From NCBI RefSeq assembly GCF_016597725.1, contig NZ_VCGY01000008.1:88999-152998 (forward strand): a stretch of DNA of 64,000 nt. The letters run 5' to 3'. The translations under genes and the position numbers were made by a program. The DNA is from Marinobacter sp. 1-4A. GTDB lineage: Bacteria > Pseudomonadota > Gammaproteobacteria > Pseudomonadales > Oleiphilaceae. Within the stretch, counting starts at the first letter, position 1, and every line of letters starts with the position of its first letter. Below the pieces are notes generated by a model. It searched no databases, was not told where the DNA came from, and saw only the letters and a list, made by a program, of their open reading frames with translations. Of this stretch, positions 32,707-44,000 are shown piece after piece.

Positions 32707-34287
32707 ATGTCATCGCAACCTGAAATACCACCTGAGAATAAACCGTCTATCAGAGCGCCAGGACTGCTTCGTTCGTCTGGCCTCGTGGGTAGTATGACCA
32801 TGCTCTCCCGAGTGTTGGGGTTGATTCGGGATATGGTTATTGCGCGCTACTTCGGCGCAGGCGCCGGAGCAGATGCGTTCTTTGTTGCCTTCAAAATCCC
32901 AAACTTTTTGCGTCGACTCTTTGCTGAAGGTGCCTTTTCTCAGGCTTTTGTGCCGGTCTTGTCATCCTATCGCCAGAATCACCCGGTCTCTGATGTAAAG
33001 CGTCTGGTGGACGCCGTTGCTGGCTCTTTGGGGTTGGTGCTGTTGGGTATTACGTTGGTCGCTATGCTGGGCGCGCCCTTGCTAACGGCGGTTTTTGCGC
33101 CTGGTTTTTTGGATGACGACGTCAAGTTCGGGCTGACGAGCGATATGCTGCGGATAACCTTCCCGTATTTGCTGATGATCTCGTTGACTGCGTTCGCTGG
33201 CGGCATCCTTAATAGTTACGACCGCTTTGCAGTACCCGCATTTACTCCGGTATTGCTCAATCTGGCCATGATAGCTGCCGCTATCTATCTCACGCCTTTG
33301 ATGAGTGAGCCGGTTATGGCTCTGGCTTGGGGGGTGTTTATTGCGGGCGCGTTGCAGCTGTTTTTCCAGTTGCCGTTTCTAATGCGTCTGGGCCTGATGC
33401 CTCGGCCCCGGGTTGATTATCGGCACGAGGGCGTCAGCCGTATTCTTAAGCTGATGATGCCAGCCCTATTTGGCGTGTCGGTCAGTCAAATCAACCTCTT
33501 GCTGGATACTGTGTTGGCGTCTTTCCTCCAAACCGGCAGCGTATCCTGGTTATATTATTCCGACCGGCTTTCTGAGTTACCTTTGGGGGTGTTTGGAATT
33601 GCCATCGCAACGGTTATTTTGCCCAGCCTGTCTCGCAAGCACGCGGCGGACTCCCGTGAGCAGTTTGCGGCCACGCTGGATTGGGCTGTTCGAGCGGTAT
33701 TGATTATCGGGGTGCCTGCAGCACTTGCGCTGGCGCTCTTGGCAGAACCTTTGATTGCAACGCTGTTCCATTATGGTGAGGTCACCGATAGAGATGTGGC
33801 CATGTCGGCCCAGAGCTTGCGGGCCTATTCCGCGGGGTTACTGGCCTTTATGGTTATCAAGGTGCTGGCACCTGGCTTTTTTGCCCGTCAAGATACTCGC
33901 ACTCCGGTAAAAATCGGGATCATCGCCATGGTGGCGAACATGATCTTCAATTTGGCGCTTATTGTGCCACTGGCCCACGCCGGTCTGGCGTTGGCTACAT
34001 CGCTGTCGGCTTGGCTTAACGCAATGTTGCTCTGGCGCGGGCTCAAGCGGCAGGGCGCTTGGAAAAGCCAGCCCGGCTGGGGGAAGTATTTGTTGCAGCT
34101 TGGCTTGGCTAACGCCGCCATGGTGGTCGTTATCATCTGGCTGAACTATCCCGTTATGCGTTGGCTGTCGGCGGATGGAATCGAACGCTCTCTGTATATG
34201 GGTGTGATGGTTGTGGCGAGTGCTAGTGCCTACTTCATCGTTCTGGGGCTGACCGGGGTGCGGGTAAGACATTTCCGCCAGAGGTAA
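32707..34287 (+). CDS. murJ: Lipid II flippase MurJ
   Basis: Inner-membrane protein that flips lipid II for peptidoglycan synthesis. It has 526 residues with about 14 hydrophobic segments and the family stretch SMTMLSRVLGLIRDMVIARYFG near the N-terminus. ATG 32707 (MSSQPEIPPENK) gives a short polar N-terminal tail; the ribosome-binding site is weak, so a later start at the SMTMLSR methionine is possible. ribF follows. Confidence 0.95.
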   Translation: MSSQPEIPPENKPSIRAPGLLRSSGLVGSMTMLSRVLGLIRDMVIARYFGAGAGADAFFVAFKIPNFLRRLFAEGAFSQAFVPVLSSYRQNHPVSDVKRLVDAVAGSLGLVLLGITLVAMLGAPLLTAVFAPGFLDDDVKFGLTSDMLRITFPYLLMISLTAFAGGILNSYDRFAVPAFTPVLLNLAMIAAAIYLTPLMSEPVMALAWGVFIAGALQLFFQLPFLMRLGLMPRPRVDYRHEGVSRILKLMMPALFGVSVSQINLLLDTVLASFLQTGSVSWLYYSDRLSELPLGVFGIAIATVILPSLSRKHAADSREQFAATLDWAVRAVLIIGVPAALALALLAEPLIATLFHYGEVTDRDVAMSAQSLRAYSAGLLAFMVIKVLAPGFFARQDTRTPVKIGIIAMVANMIFNLALIVPLAHAGLALATSLSAWLNAMLLWRGLKRQGAWKSQPGWGKYLLQLGLANAAMVVVIIWLNYPVMRWLSADGIERSLYMGVMVVASASAYFIVLGLTGVRVRHFRQR

Positions 34288-34371
34288 GGTATAATCGCGC
34301 GCTTTCTCACCAGCGTCTTGCATACTCAATCAAGCGTTGAAAGCCAACTGGCAAATGAAGGTTCGCATTGC

Positions 34372-35349
34372 ATGCGTCTGATCCGGGGCCTGACCAACCT
34401 GAAAATGCTCTCCAGACAGGTGAATTCACCGCTGGCTAATGGCTGTGTTGCCACTATAGGCAACTTTGATGGCGTTCATCTGGGCCATCAAACCATTATC
34501 GAACAGGTCAAAAACAAGGCCAGTGCTTTGGGATTGCCGTCAGTGGTCATGGTTTTCGAGCCCCAGCCCAGAGAGTTTTTTCAGGGCATGGAGGCGCCGC
34601 CAAGGTTGATGGGGTTTCGGCAAAAGTTCGAAGCCCTCATGGCGGCCGGTATTGATATTGTGCTTTGCCTAAAGTTTGACGGAACCTTCCGCAGTTATTC
34701 CGGAATGGGTTTTATCGATAACGTCCTTATTGACGGGCTTGCGGTGCGTCATCTTGTCGTTGGTGACGACTTCCGCTTTGGCTGCGATAGAGCTGGCGAC
34801 TTTGCGTTACTTGAAAAGGTAGGCAAGAGCGCCGGCTTTTCAGTTGAGAACACTCGCACAGTTACTGTTGCGGGTGAGCGTATTAGTAGCACCAGAATCC
34901 GTAACCTGTTGTCGGATAGTAAGCTGGCCCAAGCCGAGTCTCTACTTGGGCGCCCCTACCATATTCGCGGACGAGTGGTTTATGGTCGCCAGTTGGGGCG
35001 CCGCATTGGATCGCCCACCGCCAATATTCTGCTCGATAAAATGCCAGCTCTGCGGGGCGTGTATGTTGTCGGCGTTACACTTGAAGGCGGAGTAAAGCAG
35101 GACGGCATTGCCAACATTGGCTTGCGTCCAACGGTGGATGGCAAGCAACCCGCGCTAGAGGTGCACCTGTTTGACTTTACTGGCACACTTTACGGCCAGC
35201 GAATTGACGTTGTATTCCGCCACGGCCTGCGGGATGAAGAAAAGTTTGAATCCATCGATGCGCTCAAGGCGCAGATAGCCCGAGATTTCGATGCAGCCAG
35301 AGCCTGGCTGGCCGAGCACTCCGGACACAGAAACACTGACCCAAACTGA
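34372..35349 (+). CDS. ribF: Bifunctional riboflavin kinase/FMN adenylyltransferase
   Basis: Turns riboflavin into FMN and FAD. The 325 residues comprise an N-terminal nucleotidyltransferase domain with [11 protein letters not shown] and ISSTRIR, then the kinase domain with [11 protein letters not shown] and the conserved [14 protein letters not shown] 34372 is preceded by GAAGG; the open frame from 34318 is not family sequence. It sits in the usual ribF-ileS-lspA-fkpB-ispH operon. Confidence 0.96.
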   Translation: MRLIRGLTNLKMLSRQVNSPLANGCVATIGNFDGVHLGHQTIIEQVKNKASALGLPSVVMVFEPQPREFFQGMEAPPRLMGFRQKFEALMAAGIDIVLCLKFDGTFRSYSGMGFIDNVLIDGLAVRHLVVGDDFRFGCDRAGDFALLEKVGKSAGFSVENTRTVTVAGERISSTRIRNLLSDSKLAQAESLLGRPYHIRGRVVYGRQLGRRIGSPTANILLDKMPALRGVYVVGVTLEGGVKQDGIANIGLRPTVDGKQPALEVHLFDFTGTLYGQRIDVVFRHGLRDEEKFESIDALKAQIARDFDAARAWLAEHSGHRNTDPN

Positions 35350-35372
35350 CCAAAAGAGTACGCACACAAACC

Positions 35373-38192
35373 ATGAGCGACTATAAGCACACTCTGAATC
35401 TGCCGGAAACTGCGTTTCCAATGCGCGGCAATCTGGCCAAGCGCGAGCCTGAAATGCTCAAGCGCTGGCAGGATTTAAACGTATATGCCAACTTGCGTCA
35501 GCAGCGTGAAGGGCGTGACAAATTCATCCTTCATGATGGCCCTCCCTACGCTAACGGCAGCATTCACATCGGTCATGCGGTTAATAAGATTCTGAAGGAT
35601 ATGATCGTTAAATCCCGCGGCTTCATGGGCTTCGATGCGCCTTATGTTCCGGGTTGGGATTGCCACGGCTTACCCATTGAGCACAAGGTTGAGCAAGAAA
35701 TCGGTAAGGCAGGTGTGAAGGTTGATTATAAAACCTTCCGTCAGGCATGCCGTGATTATGCAACCAAGCAGATTGCCGGCCAGAAAGCCGATTTTGTCCG
35801 CCTTGGTATCATGGGTGAGTGGGACAAGCCCTATCTCACCATGGACCCGAAAGTGGAAGCCGGTATTGTGCGTGCTTTGGGCAAGATTGTTGCCAAGGGA
35901 CATGTGGTTCGAGGCTTCAAGCCGGTTTACTGGAGTGTGGTGGGTCAGTCCGCACTGGCAGAAGCCGAGGTGGAGTATCAGGACAAAACGTCGACGCAAA
36001 TTGATGTGCGTTTCACCGCTGTGGATCAGGCCAAGGCATTGTCGCTGTTCGGCACCGACAAGGGCCAAGGCGATGTGTCTGTGGTTATCTGGACCACCAC
36101 GCCTTGGACCATCCCTGCGAATCAGGCGGTATCGCTTAATGCCGATCTGGATTATGCGCTGGTGCAAGTTGATGCCGGTAACGGCCCGGAGCGCATGATT
36201 CTTGCGGCCGCCATGGTGGAAGGCGTTATGGCGCGCTGGGAAATCAAGGACTATGAAGTGCTGGGCAATTGTCTGGGTGCAGATCTTGAGAACCTGGCCT
36301 TGCATCATCCCGTTTACGACAAGCAGGTGCCCGCGATTCTCGGTGACCACGTGTCTATCGAAGCGGGTACCGGTGCGGTTCATACTGCGCCTGATCACGG
36401 TATGGAAGACTTCGTGGTTGGCAAACATTATGGAATCGGCACGCTGAACATGGTTCAGGCTGATGGTACCTACACCAGTGCAACTGGCGAGTTTGCGGGC
36501 ATTCATGTGTACAAGGCCGACGAGCCGGTATGTGAGGCTCTGGCTCGTGAGGGCAAGCTGGTACGCAAGGAAAAGTTCCGCCATAGCTTCCCCCATTGCT
36601 GGCGCACCAAAACACCTTTGATCTACCGCGCTACACCGCAGTGGTTTATCAGCATGGAGAAAGAAAATCTCCGCGCAGATGCACTGGAGGCAATCAAAGG
36701 CGTGCGCTGGGTACCTGCCTGGGGGCAGAATCGCATTGAGGCCATGTTCCAGCAGTCGCCAGATTGGTGTATCTCGCGCCAGCGTACTTGGGGCGTGCCC
36801 ATCACCCTGTTTATCCATAAGGAAACGCAGGAGTTGCATCCGGACACCCAAAGCCTGATTGAAAAAGTGGCTCAGGCTATCGAAACCGACGGTATTGATG
36901 CGTGGTATGAAATTGATGCCCGTGAGCTCTTGGGTGATGATGCCGATCACTATGAGAAAGTGATGGACACCTTGGATGTTTGGTTCGATTCCGGGGTTAC
37001 CCACGAATCCGTTCTGCGTGTGCGCCCGGAACTCGGACAGTTCCCGGCTGACATGTACCTTGAAGGCTCCGACCAGCATCGCGGCTGGTTCCAGTCCTCA
37101 CTGAAGACCTCCATCGCCATGAATGGTGTTGCGCCCTATAAGCAGGTGCTAACCCACGGTTTCACCGTGGACGGTAAAGGCCTCAAAATGTCCAAGTCTC
37201 TGGGCAACGTGATTGCACCTCAGGAGGTCATGAACGAGCTGGGCGCAGACATTCTCCGCTTATGGGTTTCAGCGACCGACTACAGCGGCGAAATGACCGT
37301 CTCCAAGGACATCCTGCGGCAGACAGCCGACGGGTATCGCCGTATCCGAAATACCTCGCGTTTCTTGTTGAGCAACCTCACAGGGTTTGATCCTGAACAA
37401 CACATGGTTGCACCGGAAGATATGATCGCTTTGGATCGCTGGATGGTGGATCGAGCCCTGCAGCTCCAGAATGAATTGCATGAGGACTATGGCAACTACG
37501 CCTTCCTGCGGATTTACCAGAAAGTTTACAGCTTCTGCGAAGCGACGTTGGGCGGCTTTTATCTCGATATCATCAAAGATCGTCAGTACACCACTCAGGC
37601 AGACAGTCTGGCACGGCGCTCCTGCCAGACTGCGCTGTACCACGTAGCTGAGGCGCTTGTGCGCTGGATTGCGCCGATTCTGAGCTTCACTGCTGACGAA
37701 ATCTGGCAGCACTTGCCAGGACAGCGCGGCGATACCGTGTTCTACGAAACCTGGTACGAGGGGCTTACCGCATTGCCTGACGACGCCGAGTTGGGCCGCG
37801 ACTATTGGCGCAGGATCTACGGTGTGAAAGAAGCTGTAAACAAGTGCATGGAAGAAGCCCGTGCCCGGGGCGAGATCAAAGGCTCTCTGAGCGCCGAAGT
37901 CACCTTGTATTGTGAAGGCGACCTGGCCGCCGATTTGGAGTTTCTTGGAGAAGAATTGCGTTTTGTGCTGATTACCTCCGAAGCTACCATAAGACCGGTA
38001 TCCGAAGCGGGTAGTGCTGAGATGACAGGCTACGAAGGGTTGCGCGTAAAGGTTACACCGGCCTCTCATGGCAAGTGCGAGCGCTGCTGGCACCATCGGG
38101 AAGATGTGGGAGCCAACGCTGAGCATGAAGACCTGTGTGGCCGCTGTATCACGAACGTGGAAGGGGTGGGTGAAACCCGCTCGTTTGCCTGA
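35373..38192 (+). CDS. ileS: Isoleucyl-tRNA synthetase
   Basis: Class I synthetase that charges tRNA-Ile and edits valine. The 939-residue length is typical. The ATP-site motif [18 protein letters not shown] (HIGH), KMSKS ([10 protein letters not shown]) and the editing domain stretch [15 protein letters not shown] are intact. The C-terminal zinc ribbon has two cysteine pairs (CERCW and CGRC). It is the bacterial type with the C-terminal zinc finger. The stop overlaps the lspA start by one base. Confidence 0.98.
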   Translation: MSDYKHTLNLPETAFPMRGNLAKREPEMLKRWQDLNVYANLRQQREGRDKFILHDGPPYANGSIHIGHAVNKILKDMIVKSRGFMGFDAPYVPGWDCHGLPIEHKVEQEIGKAGVKVDYKTFRQACRDYATKQIAGQKADFVRLGIMGEWDKPYLTMDPKVEAGIVRALGKIVAKGHVVRGFKPVYWSVVGQSALAEAEVEYQDKTSTQIDVRFTAVDQAKALSLFGTDKGQGDVSVVIWTTTPWTIPANQAVSLNADLDYALVQVDAGNGPERMILAAAMVEGVMARWEIKDYEVLGNCLGADLENLALHHPVYDKQVPAILGDHVSIEAGTGAVHTAPDHGMEDFVVGKHYGIGTLNMVQADGTYTSATGEFAGIHVYKADEPVCEALAREGKLVRKEKFRHSFPHCWRTKTPLIYRATPQWFISMEKENLRADALEAIKGVRWVPAWGQNRIEAMFQQSPDWCISRQRTWGVPITLFIHKETQELHPDTQSLIEKVAQAIETDGIDAWYEIDARELLGDDADHYEKVMDTLDVWFDSGVTHESVLRVRPELGQFPADMYLEGSDQHRGWFQSSLKTSIAMNGVAPYKQVLTHGFTVDGKGLKMSKSLGNVIAPQEVMNELGADILRLWVSATDYSGEMTVSKDILRQTADGYRRIRNTSRFLLSNLTGFDPEQHMVAPEDMIALDRWMVDRALQLQNELHEDYGNYAFLRIYQKVYSFCEATLGGFYLDIIKDRQYTTQADSLARRSCQTALYHVAEALVRWIAPILSFTADEIWQHLPGQRGDTVFYETWYEGLTALPDDAELGRDYWRRIYGVKEAVNKCMEEARARGEIKGSLSAEVTLYCEGDLAADLEFLGEELRFVLITSEATIRPVSEAGSAEMTGYEGLRVKVTPASHGKCERCWHHREDVGANAEHEDLCGRCITNVEGVGETRSFA

Positions 38193-38713
38193 TGGATGCA
38201 GTAATGAATGAACCCGTTACCGGAACAAAGCTGAAGTGGCTGTGGCTGGCTGCGCTTGTGATCGTGCTAGATCTGGGTACCAAAGCCATGGCGACGGCTA
38301 TGCTGACCTACGGCGATCCGGTGCCGGTTATTCCGCTGTTCAACCTGACACTGCTGCACAATACCGGAGCGGCATTCAGCTTTCTGGCAGGAGCGGCCGG
38401 TTGGCAGCGCTGGTTCTTTGTCGTCTTGGCGCTGGTGGTCAGCGTGGTATTGGTCGGTTGGTTGAAAAACCTGCAGCGCCATGAAACCTGGACCGCTATC
38501 GCCATAGTACTGATTCTGGGTGGTGCTCTTGGCAACGTATACGACCGGGTTGTGCACGGTTACGTTGTCGACTTTCTGCATTTCTATTGGCAGGACTGGC
38601 ACTTTCCCGCATTTAATCTGGCCGACACCGCCATTACCATAGGTGCAGCCATGATGATTCTTGATATGTTCCGCAAGCCTGCCGATTCCGACACGCCTGC
38701 GAAAGGGAGGTAA
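38192..38713 (+). CDS. lspA: Prolipoprotein signal peptidase
   Basis: Membrane aspartyl protease that cleaves lipoprotein signal peptides after lipidation. It has 173 residues with four hydrophobic segments. The catalytic aspartates are in GNVYDRVVHGYVVDFLHFY and FNLADTAITIG, both intact. Its ATG shares one base with the ileS stop (TGATG), so translation is coupled. Confidence 0.96.
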   Translation: MDAVMNEPVTGTKLKWLWLAALVIVLDLGTKAMATAMLTYGDPVPVIPLFNLTLLHNTGAAFSFLAGAAGWQRWFFVVLALVVSVVLVGWLKNLQRHETWTAIAIVLILGGALGNVYDRVVHGYVVDFLHFYWQDWHFPAFNLADTAITIGAAMMILDMFRKPADSDTPAKGR

Positions 38714-38721
38714 TAAAGCCC

Positions 38722-39174
38722 ATGAAAGAACTGCCAATAGATAAAGGGACACGAGTAACCTTGCACTTTGCACTGAAATTCGAGAGCGGCGAAGTGATTG
38801 ACTCCACCTTCGATAAAGATGCGGCAACTCTAGAAATTGGTGATGAAAGCCTGCCAGAGAACTTTGAAGCCTACCTGATGGGCATGAAAGCTGGCCACAA
38901 GGCCAGCCACAACGTGCCGCCGGAGAAGGCGTTTGGCCAGCGTAACCCCAACAACGTACAGACGTTTAAGCGGCATGAATTCAGTGCAGATATGGTGCTG
39001 GAGCCAGGTGTGATGATCTCGTTCGCTGATGCACGCCAACAAGAACTGCCGGGTGTGGTGAGCCGTGTGGAAGGTGATCAAGTAGAAGTGGACTTCAATC
39101 ATCCACTGTCCGGGCGTACACTGACCTTCGACGTAGAAATCATTGACGTAGAACCGGCAGGACAGACGCACTGA
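38722..39174 (+). CDS. fkpB: FKBP-type peptidyl-prolyl isomerase (FkpB/SlpA)
   Basis: Cytoplasmic prolyl isomerase and chaperone of 150 residues. The FKBP half-domains ([20 protein letters not shown] and the C-terminal [19 protein letters not shown]) flank an insert-in-flap domain containing [26 protein letters not shown] precedes the start by 12 bases. It is followed by ispH after two bases. Confidence 0.94.
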   Translation: MKELPIDKGTRVTLHFALKFESGEVIDSTFDKDAATLEIGDESLPENFEAYLMGMKAGHKASHNVPPEKAFGQRNPNNVQTFKRHEFSADMVLEPGVMISFADARQQELPGVVSRVEGDQVEVDFNHPLSGRTLTFDVEIIDVEPAGQTH

Positions 39175-39176
39175 TT

Positions 39177-40130
39177 ATGCAAATAAGACTGGCAAACCCC
39201 CGTGGTTTTTGTGCAGGCGTAGATCGCGCCATCGAGATAGTAAATCGTGCTCTGGACGTGTTCGGTGCGCCCATATACGTACGCCACGAGGTGGTACACA
39301 ACAAATTTGTGGTGGACAACCTTCGTAACCGGGGTGCCATATTCGTAGATGAGTTGGATGAGGTGCCAGACGACAAACTGGTGATCTTCAGCGCCCATGG
39401 TGTCTCGCAGGCCGTACAGAACGAAGCGGCCCGCCGTGGCCTGAAAGTCTTCGACGCCACCTGTCCGCTGGTCACCAAAGTGCACCTAGAAGTGATGCGC
39501 TACAGCCGCGACGGCCGCGAGTGCATCCTGATCGGCCACCACGGCCATCCGGAGGTGGAAGGCACCATGGGCCAGTACGACCACAGTACCGGTGGCGATA
39601 TCTATCTGGTGGAGAACGAAGACGATGTCTCGAAGCTGGAGGTAAAAGACCCAGCACACGTATCCTACGTTACCCAGACAACACTCTCCATGGACGACAC
39701 GGCCCGAGTGATCGATGCCCTGCGAGCAAGGTTCCCGCTGATCGAAGGCCCGCGTAAAGACGATATTTGCTATGCGACCCAAAACCGGCAGGATGCGGTC
39801 AAGCAACTGGCTGGCGACTGTGATCTGATGCTGGTGGTAGGCTCTCCCAACAGCTCTAACTCCAACCGCTTACGCGAACTGGCGGAGCGAATGGGCACTC
39901 CAGCCTACCTGATCGACGAAGCCTCGCAAATTGACCCGCAATGGCTGGACGGCAAAAAGTCTGTCGGCGTAACCGCAGGCGCTTCAGCTCCGGAAGTTTT
40001 GGTCAATGACGTAATTGGCCGCCTGCGCGATCTTGGTGGCAGCGTGCCGGAGGAGATTGCCGGGCGGGAGGAGAATATTGTTTTTTCTATGCCCAAAGAA
40101 TTGAGAATTGATGCCATTGAGATCGAGTGA
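39177..40130 (+). CDS. ispH: 4-hydroxy-3-methylbut-2-enyl diphosphate reductase
   Basis: Iron-sulfur enzyme that performs the last MEP-pathway step, giving IPP and DMAPP. The 317 residues hold the three cluster cysteines ([25 protein letters not shown] and the late conserved cysteine in [20 protein letters not shown]). The start is ATG 39177 ([15 protein letters not shown]). It is the last gene of the ribF-ileS operon and converges with pilE. Confidence 0.97.
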   Translation: MQIRLANPRGFCAGVDRAIEIVNRALDVFGAPIYVRHEVVHNKFVVDNLRNRGAIFVDELDEVPDDKLVIFSAHGVSQAVQNEAARRGLKVFDATCPLVTKVHLEVMRYSRDGRECILIGHHGHPEVEGTMGQYDHSTGGDIYLVENEDDVSKLEVKDPAHVSYVTQTTLSMDDTARVIDALRARFPLIEGPRKDDICYATQNRQDAVKQLAGDCDLMLVVGSPNSSNSNRLRELAERMGTPAYLIDEASQIDPQWLDGKKSVGVTAGASAPEVLVNDVIGRLRDLGGSVPEEIAGREENIVFSMPKELRIDAIEIE

Positions 40131-40156
40131 GCGCAATGGCATCAGAGATTGATGCC
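40110..40156. other. Alternative hairpins at the ispH/pilE convergence
   Basis: GATGCCATTG (40110-40119) pairs with CAATGGCATC (40134-40143), and GGCATC (40138-40143) can instead pair with GATGCC (40151-40156). The two structures exclude each other. The first overlaps the ispH coding end. No T-run is seen, so the termination role is uncertain. Confidence 0.45.
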
Positions 40157-40158
40157 TG

Positions 40159-40563
40159 CTACCAGCAATCCGTCTCGTCCGCGCTACGGGTGCCTTGTTC
40201 ATCTATCTTCAGCGTCCCGCATACATCGCTTGCCTGCCCCCCCGTTGGAACCGCCTGCAGAGTAAACGAGTTTCTCGTTACGGACCCTGAAAAGCTGATG
40301 TTATAAAAGGCGGTGCCGTTTTGAGGTGACTGATTAAAGGGTAATGTTCCAGCCGTAGTGTAATCGAACGAATTAGAGTAGCGCCGCTCCATCCACTGGT
40401 TCAGTTCCAGAAGGTCCGCCATTGCCGTTGTCCTTCGTGTTTGCTGAACCTGATTTTGATAGAGAGGGAAGGCGACAGCCGCTAGAATCCCGATGATCGC
40501 GACTGTAATAATCATTTCAATCAGGGTAAAACCTGCGTGCTTGTGTATTTTCAAGTCTATCAT
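40159..40563 (-). CDS. pilE: Minor type IV pilin PilE
   Basis: A 134-residue prepilin with leader MIDLKIHKHAG and mature N-terminus FTLIEMIITVAIIGILAAVAFP. The glutamate at +5 needed for pilus incorporation is present, and two cysteines near the C-terminus (DVCGTL and the final DCW) can form the pilin loop disulfide. It lies last in the fimT-pilE cluster. The major pilin gene pilA is not in this window. PilE is named by position. Confidence 0.9.
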   Translation of the reverse strand: MIDLKIHKHAGFTLIEMIITVAIIGILAAVAFPLYQNQVQQTRRTTAMADLLELNQWMERRYSNSFDYTTAGTLPFNQSPQNGTAFYNISFSGSVTRNSFTLQAVPTGGQASDVCGTLKIDEQGTRSADETDCW

Positions 40564-40594
40564 CCTTCAGCCGTTTGTAGAGAGTTGCCAGCAA

Positions 40595-40978
40595 TCATCG
40601 ATTGATGACGTTTATGCTGCGGGCTGTTCGTGAAAAGTCTTCATCGCGTTCTGCTGAGTCTCCAAGCTCTATTTCAACCAAATCCCCCTGCTTAATTCGT
40701 TGCACCACTTGCTCACGTGACCATGAGGCGTTATTGAACTGAAGAACGGGGGGCAGTGCGAACATCTGGTCGTCTACGACTATTTCAAAAGAATCCTGAT
40801 GCACAAAGTTAACCGTTCCTTGATAGGGCTGATTGGCGCGACGCTCGTCTGTTTCAATGACTCGATCGTCGGAGTAAGAATTTCCGGCTACTAACAGGCC
40901 AGAGACTACCGAAAATAGAAAAAACAGGGCCGTTGCGAGTTGTTTGCTCTGTGCGTGTGAAAATAAGCGCGTCTTCAT
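40595..40978 (-). CDS. PilY2-like protein
   Basis: A 127-residue protein between pilY1 and pilE, where pilY2 sits in Pseudomonas. The N-terminus has a hydrophobic stretch (ALFFLFSVVSGLLVAG) that looks like a signal peptide. The body is a small beta-rich domain (YQGTVNFVHQDSFEIVVDDQMFALPP) followed by VVQRIKQGDLVEIELGD. I name it by position and size; PilY2 proteins are poorly conserved and the biochemical role is unknown. Confidence 0.7.
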   Translation of the reverse strand: MKTRLFSHAQSKQLATALFFLFSVVSGLLVAGNSYSDDRVIETDERRANQPYQGTVNFVHQDSFEIVVDDQMFALPPVLQFNNASWSREQVVQRIKQGDLVEIELGDSAERDEDFSRTARSINVINR

Positions 40979-41066
40979 AATTGTTTCCTGCCATTAAGAT
41001 TAATGGTTTTGAGCTTACTCTATGGAGCGGCTTCCTAGTGAAGCCGCTCCGCAGTGTGGAGGGTTT

Positions 41067-44000
41067 TTACCGAACCTGTTCCCAGGTTTGCCGTCCCAAA
41101 TTTCCGCCTGAGAGCATGCCAAGGCCGCCGGGTCCAGGGTTTGTAGTTCCGAATGGATCCCCCGGGGTAAGCTGTGTTGGGTCGAGGCCCGGAATTAAAA
41201 TTTCAGCGTCTCCCTCTTGTGTTGCGATGGTTCGAATTTCGCCACCATAGCCTACTTGGATACCGCTAGGTGCGCCGGTCGGGTCACCCGTGATAGGGTC
41301 GCCGGTGATAGGATCAATAGGCTGACCAGTGATCGGGTCAAGAGTGGCGCCGCCTAAGAAATCATCTACCAAATCGCCATCGTCAAAAATACCATCGCTA
41401 TTTAGGTCAAACACTGGGCTCTCTGAAGGGGCTCCCGATGTCAGCTTTAAATCCATGATAAAGCCCGTACGTCCACTACCGCAGGGATCTCTATCTGGAA
41501 TCATCGTGGTGAACCGGATTCGGTCTGGATCTACACCGAAGGGGAAGCTAGCCCGGCTAATCACGCGCTCACCAACTTGGTTGGTACCGTGCACAAGATC
41601 GAGGTACCAGCCCTTTTCAGTCGTGAGCTTATTATTGGAGGTATCACGGACTGTAAAGGTGTTGGTGCCGGTTCCGGACGCTTTGTTTACAGTGACGCTT
41701 TTCTGTTGCGTGATGGTTTGTTGGAGTAGGTCTGACCTACTTAGATTTGACACCGAAAGGTCGTCATAGAGGGCATAAAGGCTTTGAACATCGAAGTCTC
41801 CTTCGTCGCCGCTGCGCATAAAGCTGCCAGTTCCAAATGCAACCACCAGTTCTTCCCTATTATCGGGATTGATGGCAAGCCGAGGAGCTACCGTGATTGG
41901 CTGAGAGTTTCCGGCCGGGGTCTGTGCAGTTAACAGCTTTTCTACGCTCCACCCACTTGCGTCGCCCTTGAGGTTGAACCTCCACAAATTACCGAGCAAA
42001 TCACCCGCATAAGCGTAACGGGTAATGGCATCGGCGTCCGGGAAGCTCGCTGTGCCTGCCGCTGCTAGCCCATTGGGGTTTGCAGCGCTGCCGGCGCCGG
42101 TATTTAGCTCTTTGATGAGAGCACCCGTTGCCAAATCAACGATAAAAAGGCTCGATTTATTGCTGTCACCGTTGTAGCCATTACCGAAAAGCGCGACCCA
42201 TTTGCCGTTTTCCAAGCGGGAAATGTGCGGGTCTGTTACGCCAGAGCCAAGGTTCGCATGCTTAAATTCCCAAAGTACGTCATTAGCTGGAGAAAATGAG
42301 CCGGGGTCTGTTACATCTAGGGCAAATACGGTTTTTCCCCCAGCACCCATTGCGCCTAAAAGAATGGTGCGCCACTCCTTTGTTCCATTTCCATCTTTGT
42401 CAATGTACGCATCCTGAATTCGAGGCGTACCATCCATGAAGTACTTATGGGTGTAATTGGGAGACATCAGGGCTGAAATTCTCGCATGAGAATTAGAGCC
42501 TGCCGGGAGCAGCAGCTCGGAAGGTATGTAACCAAAGAGCTCTGCGCCGGTCTCGCTATTGAAGGCATGAAGAATGCCATCATTGGCAGGCACGTACAAA
42601 GCATCAATTCTGTTTTGATATGACGTAGTGGAGCGAAAGGCTGAGTAGCTGGAGCCTTCGGTACCACTCAGTCTAGAAAAGCCGTAATTAGTCTTGCCTG
42701 CGAGTTGGGGGTTCGCGTTGATGACATCACCCATTAGCCGAAGAGCGGTCGCACCACCGGACTCTGTCACTTCGCGACTCCTGAACGTGGCGTGAGCATT
42801 ATTGTCACCGTGAAGCCAGGCAAGCCGCTTATGGCCCAAATTGTCTTGCGAGTTGCTCAATGTTGGATCTGCATTGAGGGCGTTCTGTTGCGCCGTGGAT
42901 AGGTTAGAAAGGGCTCCTGCAGAGGTAAATGCTAGCTCTACACCTTGGCTGCCAGTATGTGTAACGAGTTTTCGGGCAGACGGGAGTGTATTCGCAAGAA
43001 CTTCCTCGGCATTCCAAACCTCCGAGCCTGTAGAAAAATTGAATCCAGTCAGGGTGCCCGACCAGTCATCGCTTCGGAAGCCCGCAAAAAAGCCCATAGA
43101 TTCCGTTCGCAGCACAGCCGAACTGACGGCAGCAGCGGAAGCAGATGTCTCAGAGCGAGCAATTACGTCACCAAGAAAGCCCTGAATTTTTGCTGTGAAA
43201 TCCGCAGGGTTCTGGGCGCTCGCATACCCGCCTCGGCCATTGATTGCTGCGTGCAGCAAATCATCGATTTTCGCACTAGCAGTTGAAGGGTTTGGCCAGT
43301 TAATTGTGCCGCCGCTGGCTAGTGCAGCGAGTGCGTCTTCTTCGCTTACACTACCGGTTACCCCTAGACCGATGGTAAAGGTTGTCATGTGTTGCCAAAA
43401 CGCGGGGTCGGTTGACGTGACCGGTACCTTATTGTCTAGATCTGTTCGCAAGTCCGTTTTCCAGTATTCCATGGCAACATCGGCCAAGGTGTTAGAATGG
43501 TTATCCGAAAAGGGTGCCTGAGGGCTATAAGCAAAGCCTGAGCCACCCGGGGTGTGGTTGGGGATAGATGCTCCATCAGTGTTGTCGGAATTCCCAACAC
43601 TAGGGTTCGCACCATTCCAGGTACCATCTGACATCAAGATCGCGAAGCTCTGGCGACACTCAATATGATCAGTGTTGTCATTATAGCCGGGCCTTTCGCC
43701 CCAAGGGCCCCTGTTGTCTGAACGGGAGTAGTAGCGACCAACGTCTTTCAGGGCCGTTCTTAACGGGGTGCCGCCACTGACATTTTTATTTTGCAGCCAG
43801 GTCAAAAACTGTTCGCGACGAGTTGCGTCATATGCGCGCACACCGCTTACTAAAGTGTCGGTGTTACTCACGCCGTCGATTGTATTGTTATTGACGTTTA
43901 TGGCGCCGTAGCCAATGCGGATATTTTCGGGAAGGTCAAAAAAGGCCTCTGTGATACCGGATTTTGCTGCCAGATCACGTGTACTGTAATACGAGAACCA

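Noticed and set aside
35670..37079. A 469-codon minus-strand open frame inside ileS
   Set aside because: ileS is complete on the plus strand with all motifs; the antisense frame has no supporting start or family.
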